Shown here: positions 33,014 to 41,080 of the stretch, one piece after another
Numbering within the stretch: position 1 is the first letter of the stretch
Layout: each line of letters opens with the position of its first letter
Assembly: GCF_000336635.1 (NCBI RefSeq)
Contig: NZ_AOLY01000007.1
Location: 1 to 64,000 of the forward strand
Origin: Haloarcula japonica DSM 6131
Lineage (GTDB): Archaea > Halobacteriota > Halobacteria > Halobacteriales > Haloarculaceae
DNA: 64,000 nt
Direction: 5' to 3'
Position numbers and translations under genes: made by a program
The notes under the pieces: generated by a model
The model's database searches: none
What the model was told of the DNA's origin: nothing
The model's input: the letters and a program-made list of their open reading frames with translations, nothing else

Positions 33014-33346
33014 ATGACCCTCCTCCCGATTGTCGCCGCCCTGTTCGTGTCGCCAGCCGTCGCCGCGCTGGTGTACGCTGACGCCAGGCGGCGTGACCTG
33101 TCACGGCGGTACCGGACTGCCGCCGCCTCGGTCGTCGGTTTCGCCAGTTTCGCCGGATTTCTGGCCGCGAGCGTCCTCGGTAGTGAGCTCTTTTCGGCGT
33201 ACTATCGCCTCTTGAACCAACCGGCCATAGCCGTCACGCCGCTCGATCTCCTGTTTTCGCTGCTCCTCTTTGGCTTCGCCATCACTGCACTGGCGGTTCT
33301 GGGGTACGGACTCACCAGTCGGTACGGCCCGCTCGCCCCATCGTAA
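33014..33346 (+). CDS. Membrane protein, 110 residues, three predicted helices
   Basis: The protein consists almost entirely of three hydrophobic segments (about 4-22, 36-55 and 72-98), joined by a basic loop DARRRDLSRRYR. No known domain is recognised. The ATG at 33014 gives a natural helix at the N-terminus. It lies 62 bases before an M28 peptidase on the same strand and may be co-transcribed with it. Confidence 0.65.
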   Translation: MTLLPIVAALFVSPAVAALVYADARRRDLSRRYRTAAASVVGFASFAGFLAASVLGSELFSAYYRLLNQPAIAVTPLDLLFSLLLFGFAITALAVLGYGLTSRYGPLAPS

Positions 33347-33407
33347 TTGCTTCCTCAGTCGCCCGCCGACCCCTAATTTCAAAGCCGGCACGGTCCCACC
33401 GAAACGT

Positions 33408-34736
33408 ATGGACGACACTGACTGGATCGGTGAGACGTTCACCAGCACGGTCGGGTGGGACCACCTGGAGACGCTGGTCGACATCGGGAACCGGATGGCG
33501 GGTAGCGACGGCGAACGGGTGGCCGCCGAGGCGACCCGGGACGCGCTGGCAGAATTTACTCGCGACGCCCGCCTCTCCGAATTCGGGATACAGGGCTGGG
33601 CACGGGGCAACAGCGCCGTCCACGCCGACGGGTCACCGGTCGCGACACAGGCCCACGAGTGTATCGCCTTGCCGCGGTCGCCGACCGACGAGGTGTCCGG
33701 CGAACTGGTCGACGTCGGTCACGGGCTTCCGGAGGATTTCGAGGACGCCGACTGCGAGGGCCATATCGTGTTGGCCCGCTCGGATGTGCCTGACTGGTAC
33801 GACCGGTACATCCACCGGCGGGAGAAGTACTACCACGCCGTCGAGGCCGGCGCAGTCGGGTTCATCTACCGGAATCACGTCGACGGCGTGCTGCCGCCGA
33901 CCGGGAGCGTCGGGACGGCAGACGCACCCATCGGCGAGATTCCGGCCGTCGGCGTCGCCAGCGAGACGGGCGCACGATTGGCCCGTCGTTACGCGGGCGA
34001 CGATATCACTCTCAGCGTCGACTGCGAGACGCCCGATGCCACGAGCCAGAACGTCCACGCCGAACTGGGACCTGACACCGACGAGCGCTTGCTGGTGACC
34101 AGTCACGTCGACGCCCACGACATCGCGGAGGGGGCGATGGACAACGGGGCCGGAACGGCGATGGTCGTCGAGGTGGCTCGCGCACTGGCCGGTCGCGAGG
34201 ACGAACTGGAGACACGCGTGGAGTTCGTCGCCTTCGGTGCCGAGGAGGTCGGTCTGGTCGGCTCGAACCGGCTGGCCGACGAAACTGGGCTCGACGACCT
34301 AACGGCCGTGCTCAACTTCGACGGCGTCGTGCAGGGTCGCACGCTGAAATGTTACACCCACGGCTTCGACGCGCTATCGGCCGCTGCCGAGGATGTGGCC
34401 GACCGCCTCGACCACCCTATCTCGCTCACGCCGGAGCAGGGTCCCCACAGCGACCACTGGCCGTTCGTCCAGCGGGGCGTCCCCGGCTATCACGTGACCA
34501 GCGAAACGGGCGGTGAGGGTCGCGGCTGGGGCCACACGCATGCCGATACACTGGACAAACTGGAACCCCGGACGTTCCGCGAGCAGGCCGTCCTCCTGAC
34601 CGAACTCGCCGTGACGCTTGCAGATAACTCAGTCCAGCCTTCTCACAAAGACCCCGCAGAGATCGCCGATGCGCTCGAAGCCCAGAACCTCGCTGAAGGG
34701 ATGCGGATTACCGGTGATTGGCCCTTCGATGACTGA
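33408..34736 (+). CDS. M28-family zinc aminopeptidase
   Basis: The 442-residue peptidase has a PA-type insert (about 85-190) and then the M28 catalytic core. Metal ligands and catalytic residues are in LVTSHVDAHDI (H about 233), AMDNGAGTA (bridging Asp), FGAEEVGLVGS (catalytic Glu), LNFDGV and the final GWGHTHADTLDKLEP. There is no signal peptide, so it probably acts inside the cell on peptides, unlike many secreted M28 enzymes. The ATG at 33408 follows a CCTAATTTC TATA-like stretch about 27-35 bases upstream. Confidence 0.92.
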   Translation: MDDTDWIGETFTSTVGWDHLETLVDIGNRMAGSDGERVAAEATRDALAEFTRDARLSEFGIQGWARGNSAVHADGSPVATQAHECIALPRSPTDEVSGELVDVGHGLPEDFEDADCEGHIVLARSDVPDWYDRYIHRREKYYHAVEAGAVGFIYRNHVDGVLPPTGSVGTADAPIGEIPAVGVASETGARLARRYAGDDITLSVDCETPDATSQNVHAELGPDTDERLLVTSHVDAHDIAEGAMDNGAGTAMVVEVARALAGREDELETRVEFVAFGAEEVGLVGSNRLADETGLDDLTAVLNFDGVVQGRTLKCYTHGFDALSAAAEDVADRLDHPISLTPEQGPHSDHWPFVQRGVPGYHVTSETGGEGRGWGHTHADTLDKLEPRTFREQAVLLTELAVTLADNSVQPSHKDPAEIADALEAQNLAEGMRITGDWPFDD

Positions 34737-35201
34737 CGTAACGCCGGTCCCGTCACCGCCACGTTCGACGCCTGCGACCTGTGATAAAGAATTACCAGAA
34801 TTCTAGTATTTCTTCCCCCGCCTGTGTTCCGGCGTCTTGGTCGCTGAGAATCGACTATAATGATTTACTCAGTATAGAAGTAACATATTCCGTAGGTTAT
34901 TTACCATATGGGTACATGGAAATCGATGGCAGGTCGATTGGTCTACGTACTGAAGCCCGCACGTGAACGCCGTCACCGGCGTTCGCTGCCAAGCTCCCAT
35001 GCTATTCGGTCTCGCGGAGTCCGAGGCCGAGCCGACGTGAGTAAACCATCCCTGCCGTCGTCAGTCAACACCAACACCAATACCTGACACAACGGCCGTC
35101 CACGTGCCAAGACGGCCGCTGTGTCCACTTTCGGACAATACCTCTGAGGAACACCGACCGGCCGCGTCCTGTGCAAAACAGCACTCAGCGGCAGAACCTC
35201 G
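34737..35201. other. Intergenic region with an AT-rich segment
   Basis: 465 bases between two stop codons (plus-strand peptidase, minus-strand hypothetical). The middle, about 34785-34930, is markedly AT-rich for this genome. No frame, tRNA or clear hairpin was found in it. Confidence 0.5.
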
Positions 35202-35885
35202 CTATGACTCGTAAGCCTGTTCTACGTCAGCCTTCGCCGACGGAATGACCTGCTGTTCAGCGCGGCGCATCGACCGCAACGCCTCGTCGGTGAACTCGAC
35301 ATCAAGCGTGGGCAGTGCCCGTGCCAGACCGCCCAGCACCTCGCCGGGGTCGATGCTCAGTTCGAAGGCGAAGGCGTTCTGGTCCTCCTGCAGTGGGACG
35401 GAGAACTCGAAGTGCGTCTGGACGATACCCGTCGCTGTCTCCTGGTCGTATGCGTCGGTGACAGCAGTCCAGAAGTCGTCGCTGTCGGCGGCCACCAGCG
35501 GTTCGAGGTCTTCGCCGAACGACTGCTGGCGGGCCAGCAGCCGCTCCCGGATCTGGTCTCGTCGGTCGCCACGGACGGTGTCACGGAGCGCGTTCCAGTA
35601 GATATCCCGGGCCAGCACTTCGTCAGCATAGGTGTCGAACGCCGCATCAGTGGCGGCGTAATCAAGCACTGGCTCCAGCTGGTCGAGTATCTGTTGCTGG
35701 TAGGACTGGAGTTTTGGCCGGACAACGTGGCGTTCTAGCGGGCGGCTGTTGTTCAGCAGTTTGCCTGCAACGCGGCCCCCGCTCGACCCGCGTAGCACGG
35801 CTGCCACGTCGAACGCCGCGTACGTCTCGTCGACGAACTGCGAGAGGTAACGTTCGAACTCCCGTTCGACGGCACGTCGTGTCAC
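35202..35885 (-). CDS. Uncharacterised haloarchaeal protein, 227 residues
   Basis: A mostly alpha-helical soluble protein with no domain I recognise. The chosen start is GTG 35885, giving TRRAVEREFERYLSQFVDE at the N-terminus; the longer in-frame extension upstream is Ser/Gly-rich and unlike the rest. Notable segments are RQQSFGEDLEPLVAADSDD and the C-terminal RRAEQQVIPSAKADVEQAYES. Its central part repeats short EV/LDQLEP-type helices. It is divergent from the gene at 36123. Function unknown. Confidence 0.65.
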   Translation of the reverse strand: MTRRAVEREFERYLSQFVDETYAAFDVAAVLRGSSGGRVAGKLLNNSRPLERHVVRPKLQSYQQQILDQLEPVLDYAATDAAFDTYADEVLARDIYWNALRDTVRGDRRDQIRERLLARQQSFGEDLEPLVAADSDDFWTAVTDAYDQETATGIVQTHFEFSVPLQEDQNAFAFELSIDPGEVLGGLARALPTLDVEFTDEALRSMRRAEQQVIPSAKADVEQAYES

Positions 35886-36122
35886 ACCCGACTCTGTGGG
35901 CTGCAGTGACCTATCCCTTACGCCGATGTTCGCCAGCGATAGTCGCTTGCGAGACGGGGCGCCGCCCACCGCCGCCGACTGGTGTATTTCCAGGTTCCTT
36001 CCGGCCTCCAATATGTGTCCGGATAGTGTTGGTTCGCCGCAACTGTTGTCCGGGGCTTGCGACTCGCTGCTCCACTGTACATCCAACACGACTGTTATCA
36101 CTGTGCATACCTAACAACGCCT

Positions 36123-36413
36123 GTGTCCAGAGACCTGCCCAGCGACGTACACGCGGTGCTGACACAACTCGCTGAAGAGGGAGAGACGGCGATCAGCGGC
36201 GCGGAGTTCGATACGGCTCGACAGACAGTTGCGACGGCTGAGACGGTCAGCCGCAACAAACTCCCGGAGTGTGAGTTGCGCTCGCAGTTGCTGCACGGCT
36301 GCGAGCAAGTGCACACCGCGCTTGATACCGGCCATCCTGACGCTGCCGCCGAGTATTTACGAGCGATGAACCGACGACTTGCAGCCGTCGACGACGGAAC
36401 AATCTCCGAGTGA
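36123..36413 (+). CDS. Uncharacterised helical protein, 96 residues
   Basis: A small helical protein starting at GTG 36123 (SRDLPSDVHAVLTQLAEEGE). A TGTTATCA element at about 36093-36100 lies 23-30 bases upstream, the usual spacing for a leaderless gene; a longer frame from 36057 would read through this promoter. Two cysteines occur in LPECELRSQLLHGCEQVH. It looks like a conserved haloarchaeal small protein, but I cannot assign a function. Confidence 0.62.
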   Translation: MSRDLPSDVHAVLTQLAEEGETAISGAEFDTARQTVATAETVSRNKLPECELRSQLLHGCEQVHTALDTGHPDAAAEYLRAMNRRLAAVDDGTISE

Positions 36414-36531
36414 TCTGGCTAGCACACCAACGCAGAACCGGCTTTGGAGGTTGCTGAGCGCCAGCCCGTGGTGAAAGCTGTTCTCTAGTCGCTGTCTATT
36501 TGCTCTCGATACCGTCCGCCACTGCATTCAT

Positions 36532-36544
36532 ACTGTCGGACAGT
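36532..36544. promoter_or_regulatory. Perfect palindrome upstream of queD
   Basis: ACTGTC-G-GACAGT is a perfect inverted repeat about 100 bases before the queD start. A second 6-bp hairpin, CTCGGT...ACCGAG, lies at 36566-36586. Together these may form a terminator or operator between the helical-protein gene and queD, but neither is followed by a clear T-run. Confidence 0.35.
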
Positions 36545-36611
36545 GACTGTTGGACTCCCTTCTGTCTCGGTTCCCGTGTTACCGAGGCACTGGCGGGCCA
36601 GCTCCCGTGAG

Positions 36612-36619
36612 AGTTAAGC
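36612..36619 (+). promoter_or_regulatory. TATA-like element of the queDEC operon
   Basis: AGTTAAGC lies 23-30 bases before the queD ATG at 36642, consistent with a leaderless transcript for the three queuosine-type genes. Confidence 0.5.
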
Positions 36620-36641
36620 CATCGACCGATAATACCGTGGT

Positions 36642-37091
36642 ATGTCTCAGCGACTATCGAAGGCCGAGGACACGCTCGCCGACGCGGGCGAACGTGAACT
36701 CGTCGTCGGCGGCGACCGGCCGCTCCGGATCTCTGCGGGCCATCGATTGCTACACCACGACGGGAAATGTTCGCGCCCGCACGGGCACAACTACGAAATC
36801 ACTGTCCGCGTCACCGGCGAACTCACGGACGACGGGTGGGTCGTCGACAAAGGCGAAATCACGGACGTAGTCGACGAGTGGGATCACCGGTTCCTGCTTG
36901 AGACTGGCGACCCGCTGGTCGAGGCGTTCGACGCGAGTGGCGACGGCGATGCCGTGGTGGTCCTCGACCACCCACCAACAGCCGAGGTCATGGCCGCGAT
37001 ACTGGAACAGCGTCTCGCCGACCGCCTCCCGGAGACGGTGTCGGATGTAGCCGTCTCTGTTCGGGAGACGAGCGAACTCTGTATCCGCTGA
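36642..37091 (+). CDS. queD: 6-carboxytetrahydropterin synthase QueD
   Basis: The 149-residue enzyme is a PTPS-fold protein that converts dihydroneopterin triphosphate to 6-carboxytetrahydropterin, an early step toward preQ0. Zinc ligands are H34 (SAGHRLLH), H47 and H49 (SRPHGHNYE), with catalytic C43. The stretch GELTDDGWVVDKGEITDVV and WDHRFLLE is characteristic. In archaea preQ0 becomes archaeosine in tRNA. It overlaps queE by one base (TGATG), so the two are translationally coupled. Confidence 0.95.
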   Translation: MSQRLSKAEDTLADAGERELVVGGDRPLRISAGHRLLHHDGKCSRPHGHNYEITVRVTGELTDDGWVVDKGEITDVVDEWDHRFLLETGDPLVEAFDASGDGDAVVVLDHPPTAEVMAAILEQRLADRLPETVSDVAVSVRETSELCIR

Positions 37092-37873
37092 TGCCGGTCG
37101 CGAACGACGCGCCCGGGGTCGATATCGAGGGGACCGATGCCGACGCCGAGACGGGCGACCTCCCCATCAACGAGCTGTTCCAGTCCCTCCAGGGCGAGGG
37201 CCGACTGGCGGGCGTCCCGAGCGTGTTCGTCCGGACCAGCGGCTGTAATCTGCGGTGCTGGTTCTGTGATTCCTATCATACCTCGTGGGAGCCGACCCAC
37301 AACTGGGTTACCGTCGACGACGTGCTGGCGGCTATCGAGGAGTACGACGCCGGCCACGTCGTCCTTACCGGCGGCGAACCGCTCATCCACGACGCGAGTG
37401 CGGACCTGCTGGAGCGGCTGGCCGACCGGGGCTATCACACGACGGTCGAGACCAACGGGACCGTTGTCCCGAACGCCCCTATCGACCTCGCCAGCGTCAG
37501 CCCGAAACTGGCCTCCAGCACGCCGACGGCTGAACGCGACCCCGACGGTGACGGCGAGTGGGCGGACCGCCACGAGGAGCGCCGGCTTGACCTGCCGACG
37601 CTGGCCGAACTCGTCGAAACCTACGACACACAACTGAAGTTCGTCGTCACGGGCCGCGAGGACATGGCCGAAATCGAGCGCCTCGTCGAGCGACTCCGCG
37701 ACGCTGCGTCCACCCGCGTACGTGACGACGACGTGTTACTGATGCCGGAAGGCCAGACGCGCGACCAACTCGAAGCGACCCGGACAGAGGTCGCGGACCT
37801 CGCGCTGGAGTACGGCTACCGGTACACGCCACGGCTTCACGTCGACCTCTGGAACGACGCACCGGGAACCTGA
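37091..37873 (+). CDS. queE: 7-carboxy-7-deazaguanine synthase QueE (radical SAM)
   Basis: The 260-residue enzyme uses radical SAM chemistry to contract 6-carboxytetrahydropterin to 7-carboxy-7-deazaguanine. The FeS ligands are C52, C56 and C59 in SGCNLRCWFCD, a CxxxCxxC motif, after INELFQSLQGEGRLAGVPS. VVLTGGEPLIH and VETNGTVVP are the family's substrate-binding strands. It starts inside the queD stop codon and is followed by queC after 19 bases, giving the natural order of the preQ0 branch. Confidence 0.95.
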   Translation: MPVANDAPGVDIEGTDADAETGDLPINELFQSLQGEGRLAGVPSVFVRTSGCNLRCWFCDSYHTSWEPTHNWVTVDDVLAAIEEYDAGHVVLTGGEPLIHDASADLLERLADRGYHTTVETNGTVVPNAPIDLASVSPKLASSTPTAERDPDGDGEWADRHEERRLDLPTLAELVETYDTQLKFVVTGREDMAEIERLVERLRDAASTRVRDDDVLLMPEGQTRDQLEATRTEVADLALEYGYRYTPRLHVDLWNDAPGT

Positions 37874-37892
37874 CTACCCCCAAATCCAACAG

Positions 37893-38591
37893 ATGACTGA
37901 CGACACCCGCGCTGTCGTGCTCGCCTCCGGCGGCATGGACAGCGCCACGGCGGCCTACGAAGCACAGACCCGCGGTTACGACCACCTGTACCTGCTGCAT
38001 ACGAGCTACGGGCAAAACACAGAGGACCGAGAGTACGAATGCGCCAGCGCACTGGCCGACCACGTCGACGCGGCGGACTTCCTCCACGTCGAGACCGGCC
38101 ACCTCACCCAGATCGGCGCGTCGTCGCTGACTGACGACTCGATGGAGGTAGCGGACGCCGACACCGACAGCGACGAGATTCCGACCTCGTACGTCCCGTT
38201 TCGCAACGCGAACCTCCTGTCGATGGCGGTCTCCTACGCCGAGGCCAACGACTGTGGGGCCGTCTTCATCGGCGCACACAGCGAGGACTTCTCGGGGTAC
38301 CCGGACTGTCGGCCCGCCTTTTTCGACGCCTTTCAGGGCGTCATCGACGCCGGTACGAAGCCTGACACCGACATTGACCTCGTTGCACCTTTCGTCGAAT
38401 GGTCCAAGACCGACATCGCCGAACGCGGTGTCGAACTCGGCGTCCCCTACGAAGACACCTGGAGCTGCTACCGTGACGACGAACCGGCCTGTGGAACGTG
38501 TGATGCCTGTGCGTTCCGGCTCGAAGCCTTCCAGCGCATCGGTGAACGGGACCCGATAGAGTACGCGGAACGACCGACGTACGCTGAGTAA
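37893..38591 (+). CDS. queC: 7-cyano-7-deazaguanine synthase QueC
   Basis: The 232-residue enzyme converts 7-carboxy-7-deazaguanine to preQ0 with ATP and ammonia. The PP-loop VVLASGGMDSATA binds ATP near the N-terminus, and the C-terminal cysteines in WSCYRDDEPACGTCDAC bind zinc. YVPFRNANLLSMAVSYAE and FIGAHSEDFSGYPDCRP are QueC signatures. As the last gene of queDEC it completes preQ0 synthesis, which archaeal TGT and ArcS-type enzymes use to make archaeosine. Confidence 0.96.
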   Translation: MTDDTRAVVLASGGMDSATAAYEAQTRGYDHLYLLHTSYGQNTEDREYECASALADHVDAADFLHVETGHLTQIGASSLTDDSMEVADADTDSDEIPTSYVPFRNANLLSMAVSYAEANDCGAVFIGAHSEDFSGYPDCRPAFFDAFQGVIDAGTKPDTDIDLVAPFVEWSKTDIAERGVELGVPYEDTWSCYRDDEPACGTCDACAFRLEAFQRIGERDPIEYAERPTYAE

Positions 38592-38627
38592 GCAACGTTC
38601 AGTCGGCTGTCTCCCGCTCCCGACAGG

Positions 38628-39011
38628 CTAGTCGTCGGCTTCGTCCCGGACCAGCCCGTCCAGAATGTACTCCGCCGATGTCCGGGTCGTCGCCAGCGGC
38701 ACGTCGTGGACGTCACAGATGCGCAGGAGTGCCGAGATGTCCGGCTCGTGGGGCTGTGCCGTCAGTGGGTCTCGGAGGAAGATGATACCGTCCATCCGGC
38801 CCTCGGCGACCTCAGCGCCGATCTGCGTGTCGCCCCCCATCGGCCCGCTCTCCTTGCGCTCGACCGTGAGGTCCGTCTCTGCCATGATGCGCTTGCTCGT
38901 CGTGCCAGTTCCGACGAGATCGAACTCCGAAAGCGTTGATTCGTAACTCTGTGCCAGATCGATCATCTCGGGCTTCTCGTCGTCGTGTGCGATGAGTGCG
39001 ACGCGGGTCAT
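38628..39011 (-). CDS. mgsA: Methylglyoxal synthase
   Basis: The 127-residue protein fits methylglyoxal synthase, which converts dihydroxyacetone phosphate to methylglyoxal and phosphate. It has [13 protein letters not shown] at the N-terminus, GTGTTSKRI for phosphate binding, and [20 protein letters not shown] containing the conserved Gly-Gly-Asp and the region around the catalytic acid. The length is slightly below bacterial MgsA. A CATAAGAC TATA-like box lies 22-30 bases before its ATG. It could act as an overflow valve for triose phosphates. Confidence 0.92.
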   Translation of the reverse strand: MTRVALIAHDDEKPEMIDLAQSYESTLSEFDLVGTGTTSKRIMAETDLTVERKESGPMGGDTQIGAEVAEGRMDGIIFLRDPLTAQPHEPDISALLRICDVHDVPLATTRTSAEYILDGLVRDEADD

Positions 39012-39069
39012 ATCTGGGGCTCTCGGGCCATCGTCTTATGTCATTGGGACGGGACCGTGTCAGCGCCGG

Positions 39070-39348
39070 TTACCCGTCGACAGAAATCTCTCCGTCAGCA
39101 GTTATCGTCACGTCGTGTCCTTCGACAGCGAACGTCAGCGACTCCGTCGTCCCCTCCCCGACGACCGCACGGAGTGATTTGCTGTCGACATACGCATCCA
39201 GCCCGTCAATATCAGCTGCATCTAGATCTGTCGCTTCAAGCACCGCATCGGCAATAATATCTCCTGCGGGTTCGGGGCTCACCCAGTCGTCGGACCCCTC
39301 CGTAGCCCGGTTCCGCAACATATACACAGTCCCCTCGTTCGAACTCAT
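39070..39348 (-). CDS. HalOD1-domain protein, 92 residues
   Basis: The protein is a single HalOD1 output-like domain (about 18-92): helices around EPAGDIIADAVLEATDLDAADIDGL and DSKSLRAVVG, then strands SLTFAVEGHDVTITADGEISVDG. HalOD1 occurs widely in haloarchaea, alone or fused to sensor domains, and is taken as a signalling output. A TTATAAG TATA-like element lies about 22-30 bases before the ATG. Partner unknown. Confidence 0.83.
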   Translation of the reverse strand: MSSNEGTVYMLRNRATEGSDDWVSPEPAGDIIADAVLEATDLDAADIDGLDAYVDSKSLRAVVGEGTTESLTFAVEGHDVTITADGEISVDG

Positions 39349-39574
39349 ACTCCAGCATACGCTCCCTTCTCTTATAACAGCGGATGAGCTGTTTCACTGT
39401 CTGAAGTAACCGGTGGTCAACTGACGGACCAGACGCTACGTCCTCCCACACTGTCGGCTCAAGCGACACAAAACGCAGCTATTCGGCAATATATCGCCCC
39501 TAGACCGGCTGCTCACAGACGGCGGCGTTCCACCATCCTCACTTTCCACCAACCGGGGGCCGTCCTTGTCCCGG

Positions 39575-40234
39575 TTACTCTGGCGGTGAGCCGACAAGCG
39601 GCCGCTCGGGGGCCGCCAGCGTGTTCTGTACCAGCGTTCGCGTCCCGCGACGGAGCCGCTCCGAGGCGGCCTGACTGGAGATTCCGAGCTCCGAAGCGAG
39701 GTCCGAGAGGGACGACTCCCGCGGGACGGTGAAGTACCCACGATTGAGCGCGAGCAACAGCACTTCTTGCTGTGGGTCCGTCACGCCGAACTGTGGGGAG
39801 GCTTCCGTGTCGTCAGTGATGGTCTGAATGTCGATGTTGATATCACTGGATACGAGCACGTCACGGAACGACAGCACCGAACTCTTCTCGGGGAACCGGG
39901 CTCGAAACACCCAGTCGTCACCGGTCTGTGCGGCACCGAGCAGGAACCCGTCCGCGTTCAACAACGCTTCTCCGATCGTATCGATTATCGTATCAGTTGT
40001 ATGTAGGGTGTACCAGTGACCATCTCCTTCTGCCGCTACGTGGGCATAGTCGGTGATACTCTCGTCCTGGGCCAGATTCGCTTCGATGGCGGGCCGCTCG
40101 ATGGGGCCAATCCAGGCGACGGCACGGCAGTCGCCACTCTCGCAGTGAAGTCGCTGTATCCGTATCGCTGCTTTACTCAGCGTTTCAGCTGTTCGCTGCA
40201 AGAGGGGGGCATCGATGTGAAATTCTACTATCAT
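39575..40234 (-). CDS. HTH-10 (bacterio-opsin-activator-type) transcriptional regulator
   Basis: The 219-residue protein has a mixed alpha/beta N-terminal region (about 1-155). Its C-terminal HTH-10 domain contains TDPQQEVLLLALNRGYFTVPRESSLSDLASELGISSQAASERLRRG in two parts, the hallmark of Bat-type haloarchaeal regulators. The linker has no PAS or GAF signature. An ATTTATCAC TATA-like element lies about 23-32 bases before the ATG at 40234. The target is unknown. Confidence 0.88.
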   Translation of the reverse strand: MIVEFHIDAPLLQRTAETLSKAAIRIQRLHCESGDCRAVAWIGPIERPAIEANLAQDESITDYAHVAAEGDGHWYTLHTTDTIIDTIGEALLNADGFLLGAAQTGDDWVFRARFPEKSSVLSFRDVLVSSDINIDIQTITDDTEASPQFGVTDPQQEVLLLALNRGYFTVPRESSLSDLASELGISSQAASERLRRGTRTLVQNTLAAPERPLVGSPPE

Positions 40235-40456
40235 GTCTCACTGTCACGCAGCAACGGTGATAAATCCCGGTCAGACAGTTGTCGTACCTGAAAACGGTGC
40301 TTGTATAATTTCCGGGTACTGGAGGCTGACGGCGGTATGGACCGGGGTATAGTTGCTTCAAGCACCAATCGATAGCACTCAGGAAATCCACTTAAATTCA
40401 CAGCATGGCCTACCATGTCTCGGGTTATGAGACACGTCTGGGACCGCGATTATGCA

Positions 40457-40918
40457 TCAGAGATTCTCACCCTGATACGACCCTTCGTACGTCCCCTCGT
40501 GAGCGGCATCAGCGAGAACGAGCTGTGCGATCCGTGCGCCCCGTTCGAGTTCGATCGGATGGTGGACTTCCAGTAGCCCTTCGCCCCGCCCTTCGTAGCC
40601 GGCGTCCCAGACAGCCGTATCGAGCATACAGGAATTGCGGAGCAACGACGACCGCGGGAGGAGAAAGCCGATATGCCCCTCCGGAATGACGACACGGTCG
40701 GCGTACTCGACGATGTAGCCGCCGCGGTCGAGGTGATAGACGCCATCGTCGCTGGCCACTTCCCGCCGGTCGCCGACGGTCTTGCCCTCGCGCTCGATGC
40801 GTCCCGGTTCGACCTGCTCGTAGACGGCCCCGAGCGTGAGGTCGACGCCGTTCGGTTGCACTTGCGATTCTCTCAGGTCGCCGAGGGCATCGGCGACGAA
40901 CCGCCCACTTTTGAACAT
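40457..40918 (-). CDS. dCTP deaminase/dUTPase-family protein
   Basis: The 153-residue protein has the Dcd/dUTPase trimeric beta-barrel fold. QPNGVDLTLGAVYEQ is the nucleotide-binding strand, GFLLPRSSLLRN contains the conserved RSS motif, and DTAVWDAGYEGRGEG carries the catalytic-region aspartate and Gly pair. These fit dCTP deaminase, which makes dUTP for thymidylate synthesis; the dUTPase alternative is less likely because RSS precedes LLRN. It starts just upstream of aconitase on the opposite strand, 162 bases apart. Confidence 0.88.
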   Translation of the reverse strand: MFKSGRFVADALGDLRESQVQPNGVDLTLGAVYEQVEPGRIEREGKTVGDRREVASDDGVYHLDRGGYIVEYADRVVIPEGHIGFLLPRSSLLRNSCMLDTAVWDAGYEGRGEGLLEVHHPIELERGARIAQLVLADAAHEGTYEGSYQGENL

Positions 40919-41047
40919 ACGCGGTTCTGTGCGAGTGTCGTGGAAAGAACTGCCGGTCTGGCCGACCGCTGTCCCGACCTGTTGACTCGCTTCTGAGTGA
41001 CGGACGGAGCGGGTTTTTATATGAAAAATACGACGGAATACGCGGGA

Positions 41048-41053
41048 TTTATA
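41048..41053 (+). promoter_or_regulatory. TATA box of aconitase
   Basis: TTTATA lies 28-33 bases before the ATG at 41081. It supports this start over longer in-frame sequence upstream. Confidence 0.6.
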
Positions 41054-41080
41054 CCGCCGCGCCATCCATTGACGCACGTT

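Noticed and set aside
31263-33017. 584-codon open frame across the ferredoxin and alcohol dehydrogenase genes
   Set aside because: It is out of frame with the ferredoxin and antisense to the dehydrogenase, both of which have clear domain motifs. No protein family is visible in it.
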